From CAZVXI01 sp964631295 (GTDB lineage: Bacteria; Planctomycetota; Phycisphaerae; Phycisphaerales; SM1A02), in assembly GCA_964631295.1 (NCBI GenBank), contig CAZVXI010000036.1, positions 1-23,953 on the forward strand: a DNA stretch of 23,953 bases, given 5' to 3'. The translations under genes and the position numbers were made by a program. Numbering within the stretch: position 1 is the first letter of the stretch; every line of letters starts with the position of its first letter. Shown piece after piece: positions 15,298 through 23,024 of the stretch. The notes under the pieces were generated by a model. It was not told the DNA's origin, searched no databases, and worked only from the letters and a program-made list of their open reading frames with translations.

Positions 15298-16605
15298 TCA
15301 GCGATCGGCAGTCTCACGTGGCGGGCTGCACAGCCGATCAGGCAGGGGCGGACTGCTGAGCGATTCCAGAAACGCGACGAGATCAGCGATCTGTTGCTCG
15401 CTGAGATTCAGCGGCTGAAGAAGCGGATCCACGTGATGTCCGACCTGTATGGCGTTCTCACGCGAGGAATAGAAACGGACCACGTCCTCCAGAGTCGCCA
15501 GTTGCCCATGATGCATATACGGCGCAGTTCGAGCAACGCTGCGCAGCGACGGCGTTTTGAACGCCCCCCAAACATCGGGGATGGCTCGCAGTGTCTGCAG
15601 CCGTCGGGCAATGTCACTGCTCGGATCATCGCTGTAACGCCCCGCCGCATTGAACGGATCTCCGCTCACGATTCTGATCGCATCAAACCGACCGGCGTCT
15701 TGCCAGCCATCTGCCCGCCCGAGCGGCACACCGATATTGTGAAATGTCTGATCGCTCAACAGCGGGCCACGATGGCAGAGGTGGCAGTTCGCTTCGCCGA
15801 AGAACAGTTGCAGCCCGCGTTGAGCAGAAATGGAAAGAGCACGCTGCTTGGATCTATCTCCATCACGCAGCCCTTCGAGGAACATATCAAACGGCGACCG
15901 CTCTGGTTGGAGCCTTCGCTGATAGGCCGCAAGCGCTTTGCCGACGTTGGCGAACACCCGATTGACAGCTGCCTGCTGCGAGTCTGTCATCGTGAGCCAG
16001 GCACGGTGCCGCGGATCATCAGGTGAGCAGTGAGCGGGCTTGGCGGCAGTTGGAAGCGCCTGTGCTGAGATTTCTGCAGGAAGATCGCCGAAGATCACTT
16101 CATACTGCATGCGTAGCCGTTTCTCACGCGCGATCAGCCGCGCGAGACCAACGCGGTCGAAACCCATCTCGTCTTCATGCTCGATAGGCTGCAGCGCCTG
16201 CGCCCAGAGTGTGTCCGCCCGGCCGTCCCAGTAGAACCACCTGAGATGCGCAACGTTGAGTAATGTCGGCACGTGTCGCTGAGTCTGCTTGATCCCCTCA
16301 CCAAACTGCTTCCCGTTCGAGAAGGCCTTTTGCGGATCGTGACAGGTGGCGCAGGATACCGTGCCTGATGATGACAGCCGTGGATCAAAGAACAGCGCCT
16401 GCCCAAACTCAGCGGCCTCCCCATCATCCGCCACTCGATTCGTTGGGTCAGGTGGTGGCTCGCCCAGTGGCGACATAGCCAGCACACGCCGCCGCTGCGC
16501 ATCGTTCATCGGCAGCAGTCGCCAGTCGTCATCTGATTCATGCTGCGTCCATGTTGCGCAAGCACTTGCAATCAGAAGCACCGGAATAGCGCGAGAGAGC
16601 TTCAT
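15298..16605 (-). CDS. Di-haem cytochrome c peroxidase family protein (CcpA/MauG type)
   Basis: This is a 435-residue exported protein; LIASAC (11-16) suggests a lipoprotein or, failing that, a Sec signal peptide. It has two c-type haem motifs, CATCH (85-89) and CHLCH (274-278), at the spacing of bacterial di-haem peroxidases. Family phrases include FFDPRLSSSGTVSC, the RH-x-PTLLN region (110-117), FYWDGRADTLWAQA, FHNIGVPL (288-295) and KTPSLRSVARTAPYMHHG (350-367). Met364 in APYMH is the likely axial ligand of the electron-transfer haem, which favours a peroxidase over a MauG-type oxidase, where Tyr occupies that site. It acts outside the cytoplasmic membrane, reducing hydrogen peroxide with electrons from a cytochrome or copper protein. 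The start overlaps the stop of the YtkA-like gene by 4 bases, so translation is coupled. Confidence 0.93.
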   Translation of the reverse strand: MKLSRAIPVLLIASACATWTQHESDDDWRLLPMNDAQRRRVLAMSPLGEPPPDPTNRVADDGEAAEFGQALFFDPRLSSSGTVSCATCHDPQKAFSNGKQFGEGIKQTQRHVPTLLNVAHLRWFYWDGRADTLWAQALQPIEHEDEMGFDRVGLARLIAREKRLRMQYEVIFGDLPAEISAQALPTAAKPAHCSPDDPRHRAWLTMTDSQQAAVNRVFANVGKALAAYQRRLQPERSPFDMFLEGLRDGDRSKQRALSISAQRGLQLFFGEANCHLCHRGPLLSDQTFHNIGVPLGRADGWQDAGRFDAIRIVSGDPFNAAGRYSDDPSSDIARRLQTLRAIPDVWGAFKTPSLRSVARTAPYMHHGQLATLEDVVRFYSSRENAIQVGHHVDPLLQPLNLSEQQIADLVAFLESLSSPPLPDRLCSPPRETADR

Positions 16606-17054
16606 TCGATCATCACCACATGCTGCACGCGCTCGGTGATGCCGCCTTCATCAACGTCAAAGTACAACTCCCATCGGCCACCCATGTGCAGCAAGATCCC
16701 TTCGACAAGGAACGAACCATCAGCCTGTTTCGTGGTCACCGGAACAACATTCATCCCATGACCATGATGTGGCATGGCTGCATCGAAGCTCAATCTGATT
16801 TCAGCCATCGGCGGGCCGTCGACCACGCGCACCACCATGTCAAATGGCTCGCTGGCTGGAAGTGTGTCGCGCTCAACCAGTTGCGCGCGGAGGTGATATC
16901 TGCCGTCGCGGCTCTTGATATCAAAACTCGCGCCGCGTGCAGCAACTGCAGGCACACCGCCGAAGGAGTCATGATCATCAATGGTCTTGCCATCCGGGCT
17001 CGCGCATCCGATCGCCAACAACATCATAACCACAATCAACCCTGTGCGCATCAT
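16602..17054 (-). CDS. YtkA-like (FixH-type fold) lipoprotein
   Basis: This 150-residue protein starts with a lipoprotein signal (MMRTGLIVVMMLLAIGC; lipid Cys17). The mature part is one beta-sandwich domain with Pro-His-His-Gly-His-Gly-Met at about 95-101, then a DGSFLVEGILLHMGGRWEL segment, the core of the YtkA-like family. His, Met and Gly around PHHGHGM could bind a metal such as copper, as suggested for relatives, but this is inferred. It overlaps the NHL gene upstream and the peroxidase gene downstream by 4 bases each, so it likely works with them outside the membrane. Confidence 0.82.
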   Translation of the reverse strand: MMRTGLIVVMMLLAIGCASPDGKTIDDHDSFGGVPAVAARGASFDIKSRDGRYHLRAQLVERDTLPASEPFDMVVRVVDGPPMAEIRLSFDAAMPHHGHGMNVVPVTTKQADGSFLVEGILLHMGGRWELYFDVDEGGITERVQHVVMIE

Positions 17055-18928
17055 TCATCGTTCTCCGGTCGATCCGTGTTCGTTCGCGCCCGGCCGACGC
17101 CGAACGTCACCAGCCACTCACCGCCGGGTGAAAATATCTGCGCGCGATGATTGCCACGATCCACAACGAATATTCGGCCGTCATCGGCAACACGCACCTG
17201 ACCCGGATGCCAGAGTTGACCGTTGTCAGAACCGAAGGTGCCGATCCGTTCTACTTGGTCGTCAGTCATGCGAACCAGTTCTCCGGCCGCAATGTCAACG
17301 GCAATCCACCCCGAACGCAGCGGAAGAAACGCGCGAAGCTGTCCAGTCAGATGGTCCTTGACACTAGCGTGCGAGGCGAATGCACTCGAATCAGCGCGAA
17401 TGCCGACAACAGTTGTTCCAGCTTCATTGGCACACCACAGAATGCCGCCATCAGCGCTCAGGCGAAGATCCGCGATCTCCGGCCAGTGCGTCAGGATCGA
17501 CGCCTCTCGCGACTCTGGCTCGAATAAAACAACCGCATCTCGGTTTTGATCAGCCACCAACACCCGCCCAACTCGATCCACATCAATCGCCACGGGATCA
17601 ATCGGCCCGGCACCATCATCAAGAAGCGTACCCGGATCAACAGCGCGCACGAACCGGCTCGCGAACGGCTGCATTCGAAACTCGCCCTCTGCATCCAGAT
17701 CTTCCAGCGAGAACATCTGCAGTACGCGCGAACCCTGATCCGCTACCCACAGCACCTTCTTTTCTGCATCCAGCGCGATCGGCCCGATCCGCGAGAACCG
17801 CCCCGGCTGTGTGCCCTGCATGCCGAACTGCGTGATGATCACCGGCACCTTGCGGTCGATGCGGAAGATATAGATCGTGTGTGATTCCGGCTCGCCGATC
17901 GCCAGCAGTTTGCCATCGATATCGAGATAGTCACCGAAGTGCGTCTGCTGCGCGAACGGCGGCGGCGGCGTGTTGAGTTGCGCCTCTGTTATTTCATCAG
18001 CAGCGCACTCAAATATCTGAATGCGATTCTCAAACCCCTCACAGATGACCGCGAAGTTGCCGTTCGGGTCAATGGCGATGTCGGCCGGGTAATGGAGTTT
18101 GCCCTCCCCTTCACGTGGCAGCAGCGCGTGCACACCCCAGCGATAGATCAACTTCCCGTCGGTTGTAAACACCTGGATGCGGTGATTCTGTTGATCGGCA
18201 ACGAACACTCGATCATCGCGCACTTCAACACCTGTCGGCCGATCAAACATGCCGGGGAACGGACCCCACTGGCCCCACTTCGTAATGAAGTTGCCATTCA
18301 CATCGAACTTCTGAATGCGGTTGTTGTCTGAATCTGCAACGTAGATGAACCCATCTTCATCCACCGCGACATCTGTCGGATGATTGAACTGACCATCATT
18401 CGATCCAAACTCGCCGAACCACGATCCCGGACCAGCACACACAATCCGATTGCCGATTTCATCGGCCGCGAGCACGCCTGCGCGCGAGCCAGCGATACCT
18501 GCCAGCGGGCGTCTGCCAAGCCCCAACTCCGCGTACAACTGTACGTTGCCTGCCAAATCGAACTGCACTAGGCAACCTTCATCTGCCACCCAAAGGTGTT
18601 GTGGCTCATCAATGTCAATCGCGATCCCGCCCGGCGAACGCAATACATCCTCACCGAATGTCCGCAGCAGATTCCCTTCGCGATCCACCACAGCAACACG
18701 CCGGTTGAGCGTGTCGGTAACGAATATCTCGCCGTTCTCCGAGATCGCAACCGCAGCGGGCTTGTTGAACTCGACGATCTGCTTCGAGAACGCTCCAAGC
18801 CGAAACGGCAGATCATCAGCGGCCGCTCCGGGCGTTTGTGCTATGCCCGAACTCGCCAGTGCAATCGCCATTCCCGGCGCTACAACGCTCTGCATCCGTC
18901 GGCCTATCATCTTCCTGACCATGTTCAT
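17051..18928 (-). CDS. Secreted NHL-repeat beta-propeller protein
   Basis: This is a 625-residue protein with an N-terminal signal peptide (basic MNMVRKMIGRR, hydrophobic core, cleavage probably after Ala30 in SSGIAQ). Several NHL repeats follow at about 54-92, 97-130, 180-218, 228-265 and 275-310, with further ones to the C-terminus. They show the usual P-x-x-V/I-A-V/I-D...G-x-I-F/Y-V-A-D...N-x-R-I-Q-x-F pattern (for example PTDVAVDEDGFIYVADSDNN). No catalytic motif is visible; NHL propellers usually bind proteins, peptides or polymers. It is first of the coupled NHL-YtkA-peroxidase run. ATG 18928 overlaps the start of thiS on the other strand. Met7 (18910) and Met12 (18895) would also keep a signal peptide but have no better ribosome site. 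Confidence 0.86.
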   Translation of the reverse strand: MNMVRKMIGRRMQSVVAPGMAIALASSGIAQTPGAAADDLPFRLGAFSKQIVEFNKPAAVAISENGEIFVTDTLNRRVAVVDREGNLLRTFGEDVLRSPGGIAIDIDEPQHLWVADEGCLVQFDLAGNVQLYAELGLGRRPLAGIAGSRAGVLAADEIGNRIVCAGPGSWFGEFGSNDGQFNHPTDVAVDEDGFIYVADSDNNRIQKFDVNGNFITKWGQWGPFPGMFDRPTGVEVRDDRVFVADQQNHRIQVFTTDGKLIYRWGVHALLPREGEGKLHYPADIAIDPNGNFAVICEGFENRIQIFECAADEITEAQLNTPPPPFAQQTHFGDYLDIDGKLLAIGEPESHTIYIFRIDRKVPVIITQFGMQGTQPGRFSRIGPIALDAEKKVLWVADQGSRVLQMFSLEDLDAEGEFRMQPFASRFVRAVDPGTLLDDGAGPIDPVAIDVDRVGRVLVADQNRDAVVLFEPESREASILTHWPEIADLRLSADGGILWCANEAGTTVVGIRADSSAFASHASVKDHLTGQLRAFLPLRSGWIAVDIAAGELVRMTDDQVERIGTFGSDNGQLWHPGQVRVADDGRIFVVDRGNHRAQIFSPGGEWLVTFGVGRARTNTDRPENDE

Positions 18929-19121
18929 TCAACTCAATGGTAGCGAGTGTGAAGTGCCCGACGCATGCACTGTCGAGTCGCTCGTGCAGCGGCGCGGACT
19001 GGCAGACCAGCCCTGCGCTGTTGAGGTGAACCGGCAGCTCGTGCCCAAACGCCAGCATGCCGAGCGCGAGCTTTCTGATGGCGACACCGTCGAACTCGTC
19101 ACGCTTGTCGGCGGCGGCTGA
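18921..19121 (+). CDS. thiS: Sulfur carrier protein ThiS
   Basis: This is a 66-residue ubiquitin-fold protein: MFIQLNGSECEVPDACTVES at the start, LSDGDTVELVTLVGGG at the end. The C-terminal Gly-Gly is adenylated and becomes a thiocarboxylate that gives sulfur to the thiazole ring in the ThiG reaction. The start is fixed by the family N-terminus (the frame stays open far upstream). ATG 18921 lies inside the first codons of the divergent NHL gene. thiG follows 27 bases later. No TPP riboswitch is visible upstream; that stretch is NHL coding sequence. ThiF and ThiO/ThiH are not in the window. Confidence 0.92.
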   Translation: MFIQLNGSECEVPDACTVESLVQRRGLADQPCAVEVNRQLVPKRQHAERELSDGDTVELVTLVGGG

Positions 19122-19148
19122 ATCCTCACAACTTTCCTTTGTTCCACC

Positions 19149-20015
19149 ATGACAACCACCACGCTCACACCCAAATCATCCATCTGCAAGCCTCTGCAAC
19201 TCGGCAGCCGCGTCATCAACAACCGGCTCATCCTCGGCACCGGCAAATACCCCGACAACCCCACAATGGCCGCCGCCCTTGATGCATCCGGCACTGAGGT
19301 CGTCACCGTCGCAGTTCGTCGCGAGAGGTTGTACGACGCGAGCGGCCGGTCCCTGCTCGATGCCCTCGATACCGATCGCTACACCATTCTGCCCAACACC
19401 GCAGGCTGCTTCACCGCAGATGATGCTGTCCGCGTTGCGCGTCTCGGCCGCGAGATTCTTGAACAGCTCGGCAATCCCGGCGCCTCATGGGTCAAACTCG
19501 AAGTCCTCGGCGACAAAAAAACCCTCCTGCCCGATCCTGTCGGCACCCTCCACGCCTGCGAGGAACTTCTCAAAGATGGCTTCGAGGTTCTCTGCTACAC
19601 CAGCGATGACCCGATCATGGCTGTCCGCCTGCGCGATGCCGGCGCGGCGAGCGTCATGCCTGCCGGCAGCCCGATTGGTTCCGGTCGGGGCATCGTCAAT
19701 CCTTCCGCAATCCACCTGATTCTCGATCTGCTCAAAAACCCTGAGAGCGGCGGCGCTGCCGACTACCCCGTCATTGTCGATGCAGGCGTCGGCACGCCCA
19801 GCGATGTCGCCATCGCCATGGAACTCGGCGCCGATGGCGTCCTTATGAACACCGGCGTCGCCCACGCAGCCAATCCCGTGCAGATGGCCCGTGCCATGGC
19901 AGCCGCCTGCGAGGCTGGATACCTCGGTGCCCGCTCGGGCCGCATCCCAAAGCGCCTCTACGCAACCGCATCCAGCCCGTGGGAAGGTGTTGTCACGCAC
20001 ATTCCGGGTGAATGA
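19149..20015 (+). CDS. thiG: Thiazole synthase ThiG
   Basis: This 288-residue TIM-barrel enzyme condenses deoxyxylulose 5-phosphate, dehydroglycine and ThiS-thiocarboxylate sulfur into the thiazole phosphate of thiamine. Family blocks are clear: NRLILGTGKYPDNPTM, the TVAVRR strand, TILPNTAGCFTADDAVRVAR (79-98), WVKLEVLGDKKTLLPDP with the Schiff-base Lys116, VMPAGSPIGSGRGIVNP (169-185), VDAGVGTPSDVAIAMELGAD (210-229) and VLMNTGVAHAANPVQMA. Length is slightly above the usual 255-270 because of about 15 extra N-terminal residues and an 'ESGGAADY' insertion. It follows thiS and its stop overlaps an in-frame ATG for purH by 4 bases. Confidence 0.97.
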   Translation: MTTTTLTPKSSICKPLQLGSRVINNRLILGTGKYPDNPTMAAALDASGTEVVTVAVRRERLYDASGRSLLDALDTDRYTILPNTAGCFTADDAVRVARLGREILEQLGNPGASWVKLEVLGDKKTLLPDPVGTLHACEELLKDGFEVLCYTSDDPIMAVRLRDAGAASVMPAGSPIGSGRGIVNPSAIHLILDLLKNPESGGAADYPVIVDAGVGTPSDVAIAMELGADGVLMNTGVAHAANPVQMARAMAAACEAGYLGARSGRIPKRLYATASSPWEGVVTHIPGE

Positions 20016-20047
20016 TTCCAACACCGCCCCGGCATACACTCGGCCCC

Positions 20048-21640
20048 ATGTCCGACCACCACATCGCCATCCGCCGCGCTGTCCTCTCCGTCAGCGACAA
20101 GACCGACCTCATCCCATTTGCGCGCGGCCTTGTCGAGTTCGGCATCGAGATCATCTCCACAGGCGGCACCGCCAGGAAACTCGATGAAGCAGGCATCGCT
20201 GTCACTCCCATCGATCAGATCACCGGCTTCCCGGAGATGATGGGCGGCCGCGTCAAAACGCTCCACCCCAACGTCCACGGCGCACTGCTCGCCCGGCGGG
20301 ATGACCAGAGCCATCTCGATGCCCTTGCCACTCACGGCATCAGCCCCATCGACCTGCTCTGCGTGAACCTCTACCCCTTCGAGCAGACTGTCCGCCAGCC
20401 CGACATCGCTGAAGACCAGGCCATCGAGCAGATCGACATCGGCGGGCCTTCCATGCTCCGCTCAGCAGCAAAGAATCACCAGTTCGTCACCGTCGTCACC
20501 AACCCATCCCAGTACGACCGCGTGATCAACGAGCTGCGCGCCCACGAAGGCCACACCACCCTCACGCTCCGCCGCGACCTCGCAGCCGCTGCGTTCACCC
20601 GAACCGCAGAATACGACACTGCCATCGCATCGTGGATGTGTTCGCGCCAGTCCGGCGATTTCCCACAGACACTGCGCCTCACATACGCCCACGTCTCCGA
20701 ACTCCGCTACGGCGAGAACCCACACCAGCACGCAGCACTCTACAGCAACCCCTCCTCGGGCGATCCCACAATCACCCGCGCAAACATCCTCCACGGCAAG
20801 CCCCTGAGTTACAACAACATCCTCGATGCGTCTGCCGTCGTCGAGTTCACACGCGACCTCGCAGCATCGTTTCGCGATCAACACTGCGCTGCAATCGTCA
20901 AGCACACCAATCCCTGCGGCGGCGCAGTCGCAGACTCACCTGTCGATGCAGTCAACCGCGCATGCGCGGGCGACCCGCTCGCAGCGTTCGGCGGCATCGC
21001 GGCGATCAATACCGAAGTTGATGATGCCCTCGCACATGCGATCTGCCAGGGAAAGAAGTTCCTCGAAGTCATCATCGCGCCGAGCTTCTCTGACTCGGCG
21101 ATCGCAACCCTCGGCGAGCGCTGGGCGAATGTCAGGCTGCTCGCGCTCGGGTCGTTCGACCGTTCCGATCGGCGCAAGGTTGATTATCGTTCCGTCCCGG
21201 GCGGCATGCTCGTGCAGGACCGCGACCTCAAACTGCCTGAGCCGCACGAATGGGGCCACGCAGCCGGGCCGGACCCGACCGATGCGATGCTCGCCGATGC
21301 TGCCTTCGCCATCCTCGCCTGCAAACACCTCAAGAGCAATGCCATCTCGATCGCAGCCGATGGCCAGTTGCTCGGCATCGGCAGCGGCCAGGTTGATCGT
21401 GTCACTGCTTGCCGCCTCGCGACGGAAAAAGCTGCTGCACGCATCGGCGAGTTCGCAGCCCCGGTCGCAGGGTCCGATGCGTTCTTCCCTTTCAACGATG
21501 GCCCGCAGCACCTGATCGACGCAGGCGTCACATGCATCGTCCACCCCGGCGGCTCCAAACGCGATGCTGATACATTGAAACTCTGCGACAAGCACGGCGT
21601 GACATGCCTCATCACACGCACGAGGCATTTCAAACATTGA
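20048..21640 (+). CDS. purH: Bifunctional AICAR formyltransferase / IMP cyclohydrolase PurH
   Basis: PurH formylates AICAR and closes the ring to IMP, the last two purine steps. From ATG 20048 it has 530 residues, the normal length. The N-terminal cyclohydrolase (MGS-like) domain shows ALLSVSDK-type AVLSVSDKTD (11-20), STGGTARKL, FPEMMGGRVKTLHPNVHGAL (61-80), VNLYPFEQTV and IDIGGPSMLRSAAKN. The transferase domain shows LRYGENPHQHAALY (219-232), the Lys285-His286 pair in VKHTNPCGG, GDPLAAFGGI, KSNAI and GIGSGQVDRV. The C-terminus RHFKH matches the conserved end. An upstream in-frame ATG (20012) overlaps the thiG stop as ATGA and would add 12 residues (MIPTPPRHTLGP); neither start has a clear Shine-Dalgarno. 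The link to thiSG is probably co-transcription. Confidence 0.97.
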   Translation: MSDHHIAIRRAVLSVSDKTDLIPFARGLVEFGIEIISTGGTARKLDEAGIAVTPIDQITGFPEMMGGRVKTLHPNVHGALLARRDDQSHLDALATHGISPIDLLCVNLYPFEQTVRQPDIAEDQAIEQIDIGGPSMLRSAAKNHQFVTVVTNPSQYDRVINELRAHEGHTTLTLRRDLAAAAFTRTAEYDTAIASWMCSRQSGDFPQTLRLTYAHVSELRYGENPHQHAALYSNPSSGDPTITRANILHGKPLSYNNILDASAVVEFTRDLAASFRDQHCAAIVKHTNPCGGAVADSPVDAVNRACAGDPLAAFGGIAAINTEVDDALAHAICQGKKFLEVIIAPSFSDSAIATLGERWANVRLLALGSFDRSDRRKVDYRSVPGGMLVQDRDLKLPEPHEWGHAAGPDPTDAMLADAAFAILACKHLKSNAISIAADGQLLGIGSGQVDRVTACRLATEKAAARIGEFAAPVAGSDAFFPFNDGPQHLIDAGVTCIVHPGGSKRDADTLKLCDKHGVTCLITRTRHFKH

Positions 21641-21669
21641 CTGCTCCCCGTCAGCCGTACATACCCCTC

Positions 21670-21713
21670 AAAAACGCAGACATCGGGCCGAATATGTCAT
21701 GGCCCGATGCTGC
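21670..21713 (-). terminator. Intrinsic terminator of the minus-strand orphan gene
   Basis: A strong stem pairs 21681-21689 (CATCGGGCC) with 21701-21709 (GGCCCGATG) around an 11-base loop. It extends by GCAG (21676-21679) against CTGC (21710-21713) across one bulged A, for 13 pairs. Read on the minus strand the stem is followed after one base by five Ts (21670-21674), so it should terminate the gene ending at 21739. On the plus strand there is no T-run, but the hairpin may also stop purH transcripts. Confidence 0.8.
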
Positions 21714-21738
21714 CGTATCTTCCCAACACACGGATCGT

Positions 21739-22437
21739 TTACGCCGCTGAGGCGAGCCCGTCGGCGATGCGTGTACTCTCTGACGTTGCTGCGATGCTTG
21801 TTTCCTTCCGCGCATTGAACCAGAACGCGGTCAGCCACACCTTGCTGCCTGCCGGCACCGATGCAGGAATCGTCACATCAACTTTCGTCTTTGATGTGAT
21901 CTTCGCAAAGGTCCACTGCGATGGATCATTGGGCGACTCAGCACCAACGTGGTACAAAATCGTCGCGCCTTCGACGCCATCTGGCTTGCCTCGACGGGTC
22001 GGATTCTCCTGATCGCGCAGCCGGACGCTGATCGTTCGCGCAAACGTCGAGACGATCGAAAGATCAGGCGGCATGCCCGGCGCACTCGCTGGCGTACGCT
22101 CGGTATCGGGGATGCGCAAGCCAAGTTCGCCTCGCATCGCATCGGTCGTGCCGGGGAACGCCTGAATGATGTTCACCAGTTCCCACGCACCGCCAGGGCC
22201 ATACAGCAGTTTGTCTTTGGCCTGGTCCTTGGCGATTGTTGCCTGCTTGGAGTTTGTGTTCGGGTCGTGTACTGCTGCATACCGCGCCTCGAACTCGACA
22301 TGCAACGCGTTGTAGGCCGTGGCCTGCGCTGCATCCAGGCCGTACGTGACGGGCGAAGCGTTGATCTTCGCATCAAATACCGCAGACCATGTCAAAAGAT
22401 CCGCTTCCTTGCTTGGTCGAAATGTAGGTATCGACAT
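21739..22437 (-). CDS. Uncharacterised 232-residue protein
   Basis: Function unknown. The start ATG 22437 is set by GGAG 7 bases upstream; a longer open frame to 22671 runs into tandem repeats and looks spurious. The N-terminal part (about 1-105, beginning MSIPTFRPSKEADLLTWS) looks helical and Ala-rich, with F-x-x-K-I and A-Y-N-A-L-H-V-E-F-E-A-R-Y stretches. A Pro-rich linker (115-125) leads to a beta-rich C-terminal domain (about 125-215) with SVRLRDQENPTRRGKPDG and KVWLTAFWFNARKE, suggestive of a fibronectin/Ig-like sandwich. There is no signal peptide or membrane segment. From memory, similar small proteins occur as uncharacterised families in Planctomycetes; I cannot verify this here. It is a single gene with its own terminator and a repeat-rich upstream region. 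Confidence 0.8.
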   Translation of the reverse strand: MSIPTFRPSKEADLLTWSAVFDAKINASPVTYGLDAAQATAYNALHVEFEARYAAVHDPNTNSKQATIAKDQAKDKLLYGPGGAWELVNIIQAFPGTTDAMRGELGLRIPDTERTPASAPGMPPDLSIVSTFARTISVRLRDQENPTRRGKPDGVEGATILYHVGAESPNDPSQWTFAKITSKTKVDVTIPASVPAGSKVWLTAFWFNARKETSIAATSESTRIADGLASAA

Positions 22438-22555
22438 GTTCGTGCTCCAGTGCACAAGAGATAATCGGCACAGTACGAGCACACCTGCCCGCACACCTCT
22501 GTGCCTTGATACAGGCGTCTTCGGTGTGTTCCGGAGGCGCATTGAGCATAATCCA

Positions 22556-22573
22556 CACAAATAACACAAATAA
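22556..22573. repeat. Two tandem copies of a 9-bp AT-rich motif
   Basis: CACAAATAA occurs twice head to tail (22556-22564 and 22565-22573), conspicuously AT-rich for this GC-rich window. It lies about 120 bases upstream of the orphan gene and could be part of its promoter or an operator. Confidence 0.7.
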
Positions 22574-22611
22574 CTTCCCTGTGGACGTTGTACATGACCT
22601 GCACGAAGCGG

Positions 22612-22811
22612 ACAGGGAAAATAAGAACCCCCCAGAGACTGGGAGAAACGTACAGGGAGAATAAGAACCATTCAGGGACTGGGAGAACCGTACAGGGAAA
22701 ATTAGAACCGCTCAGGGACTGGGAGAAACGCACAGGGAAAATTAGAACCGCTCAGGGACTGGGAAAAGCGCACAGCAAGAATAAGAATCGCTCAGCGACT
22801 GGCAGAGATTC
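22612..22811. repeat. Five-copy 40-bp tandem repeat built from 20-bp half-units
   Basis: Copies lie at 22612-22651, 22652-22691, 22692-22731, 22732-22771 and 22772-22811. The third and fourth differ at only 2-3 positions; the first and fifth are the most diverged. Each unit is two related 20-bp halves sharing CAGGGA, then AGAA, then C-G near the end (13 of 20 positions equal in copy 3). A degenerate extra half follows at 22812-22831. The unit length is not a multiple of 3, so it is not a protein repeat. There are no unique spacers, so it is not CRISPR. Confidence 0.93.
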
Positions 22812-23024
22812 TCAGGAAACGGCAGCGTCGCTGGCGCAACGGGCGTGGCTCACCCGTTCACCGTGTCATCCGCACAGTTTCGCATCTGCTCATCTGATCC
22901 GCTGCCCCGAAACGGCACACTCGCCTACGTTGGGCGACCCCACGGCGAAGCTGGTGAGCTGCTCGATCGAGCGAGGAACAGACCGATCACGCGCCCACTG
23001 CCCGCTATCCGATACCATGCCCGC

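Larger units (their letters stand above)
22438..23024. other. 587-base intergenic region with repeats
   Basis: No credible gene lies here. From left to right it holds: the leader of the orphan gene (minus strand); two perfect 9-bp copies of CACAAATAA; the 40-bp tandem repeat array; a short inverted repeat AACGGG/CCCGTT (22838-22843 and 22853-22858); and a 12-bp perfect palindrome GCTCGATCGAGC (22961-22972) upstream of the flavoprotein gene. Frames open across it on both strands shift with each 40-bp unit and have no protein-like content. It must carry divergent promoters for the orphan gene and the flavoprotein, but I could not place them. Confidence 0.6.

Noticed and set aside
18800..18920. 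TPP riboswitch ahead of thiS
   Set aside because: No THI-box core (CTGAGA or the ACC..GAACCTGA segments) is visible, and the stretch is coding for the NHL signal peptide.
22438..22671. N-terminal extension of the orphan protein to ATG 22671
   Set aside because: It is Cys/Arg-rich with no protein-like character and reads into the repeat array; ATG 22437 has a good ribosome site and a plausible N-terminus.
22612..22811. CRISPR array
   Set aside because: Units are contiguous with no unique spacers, and no cas gene is nearby.
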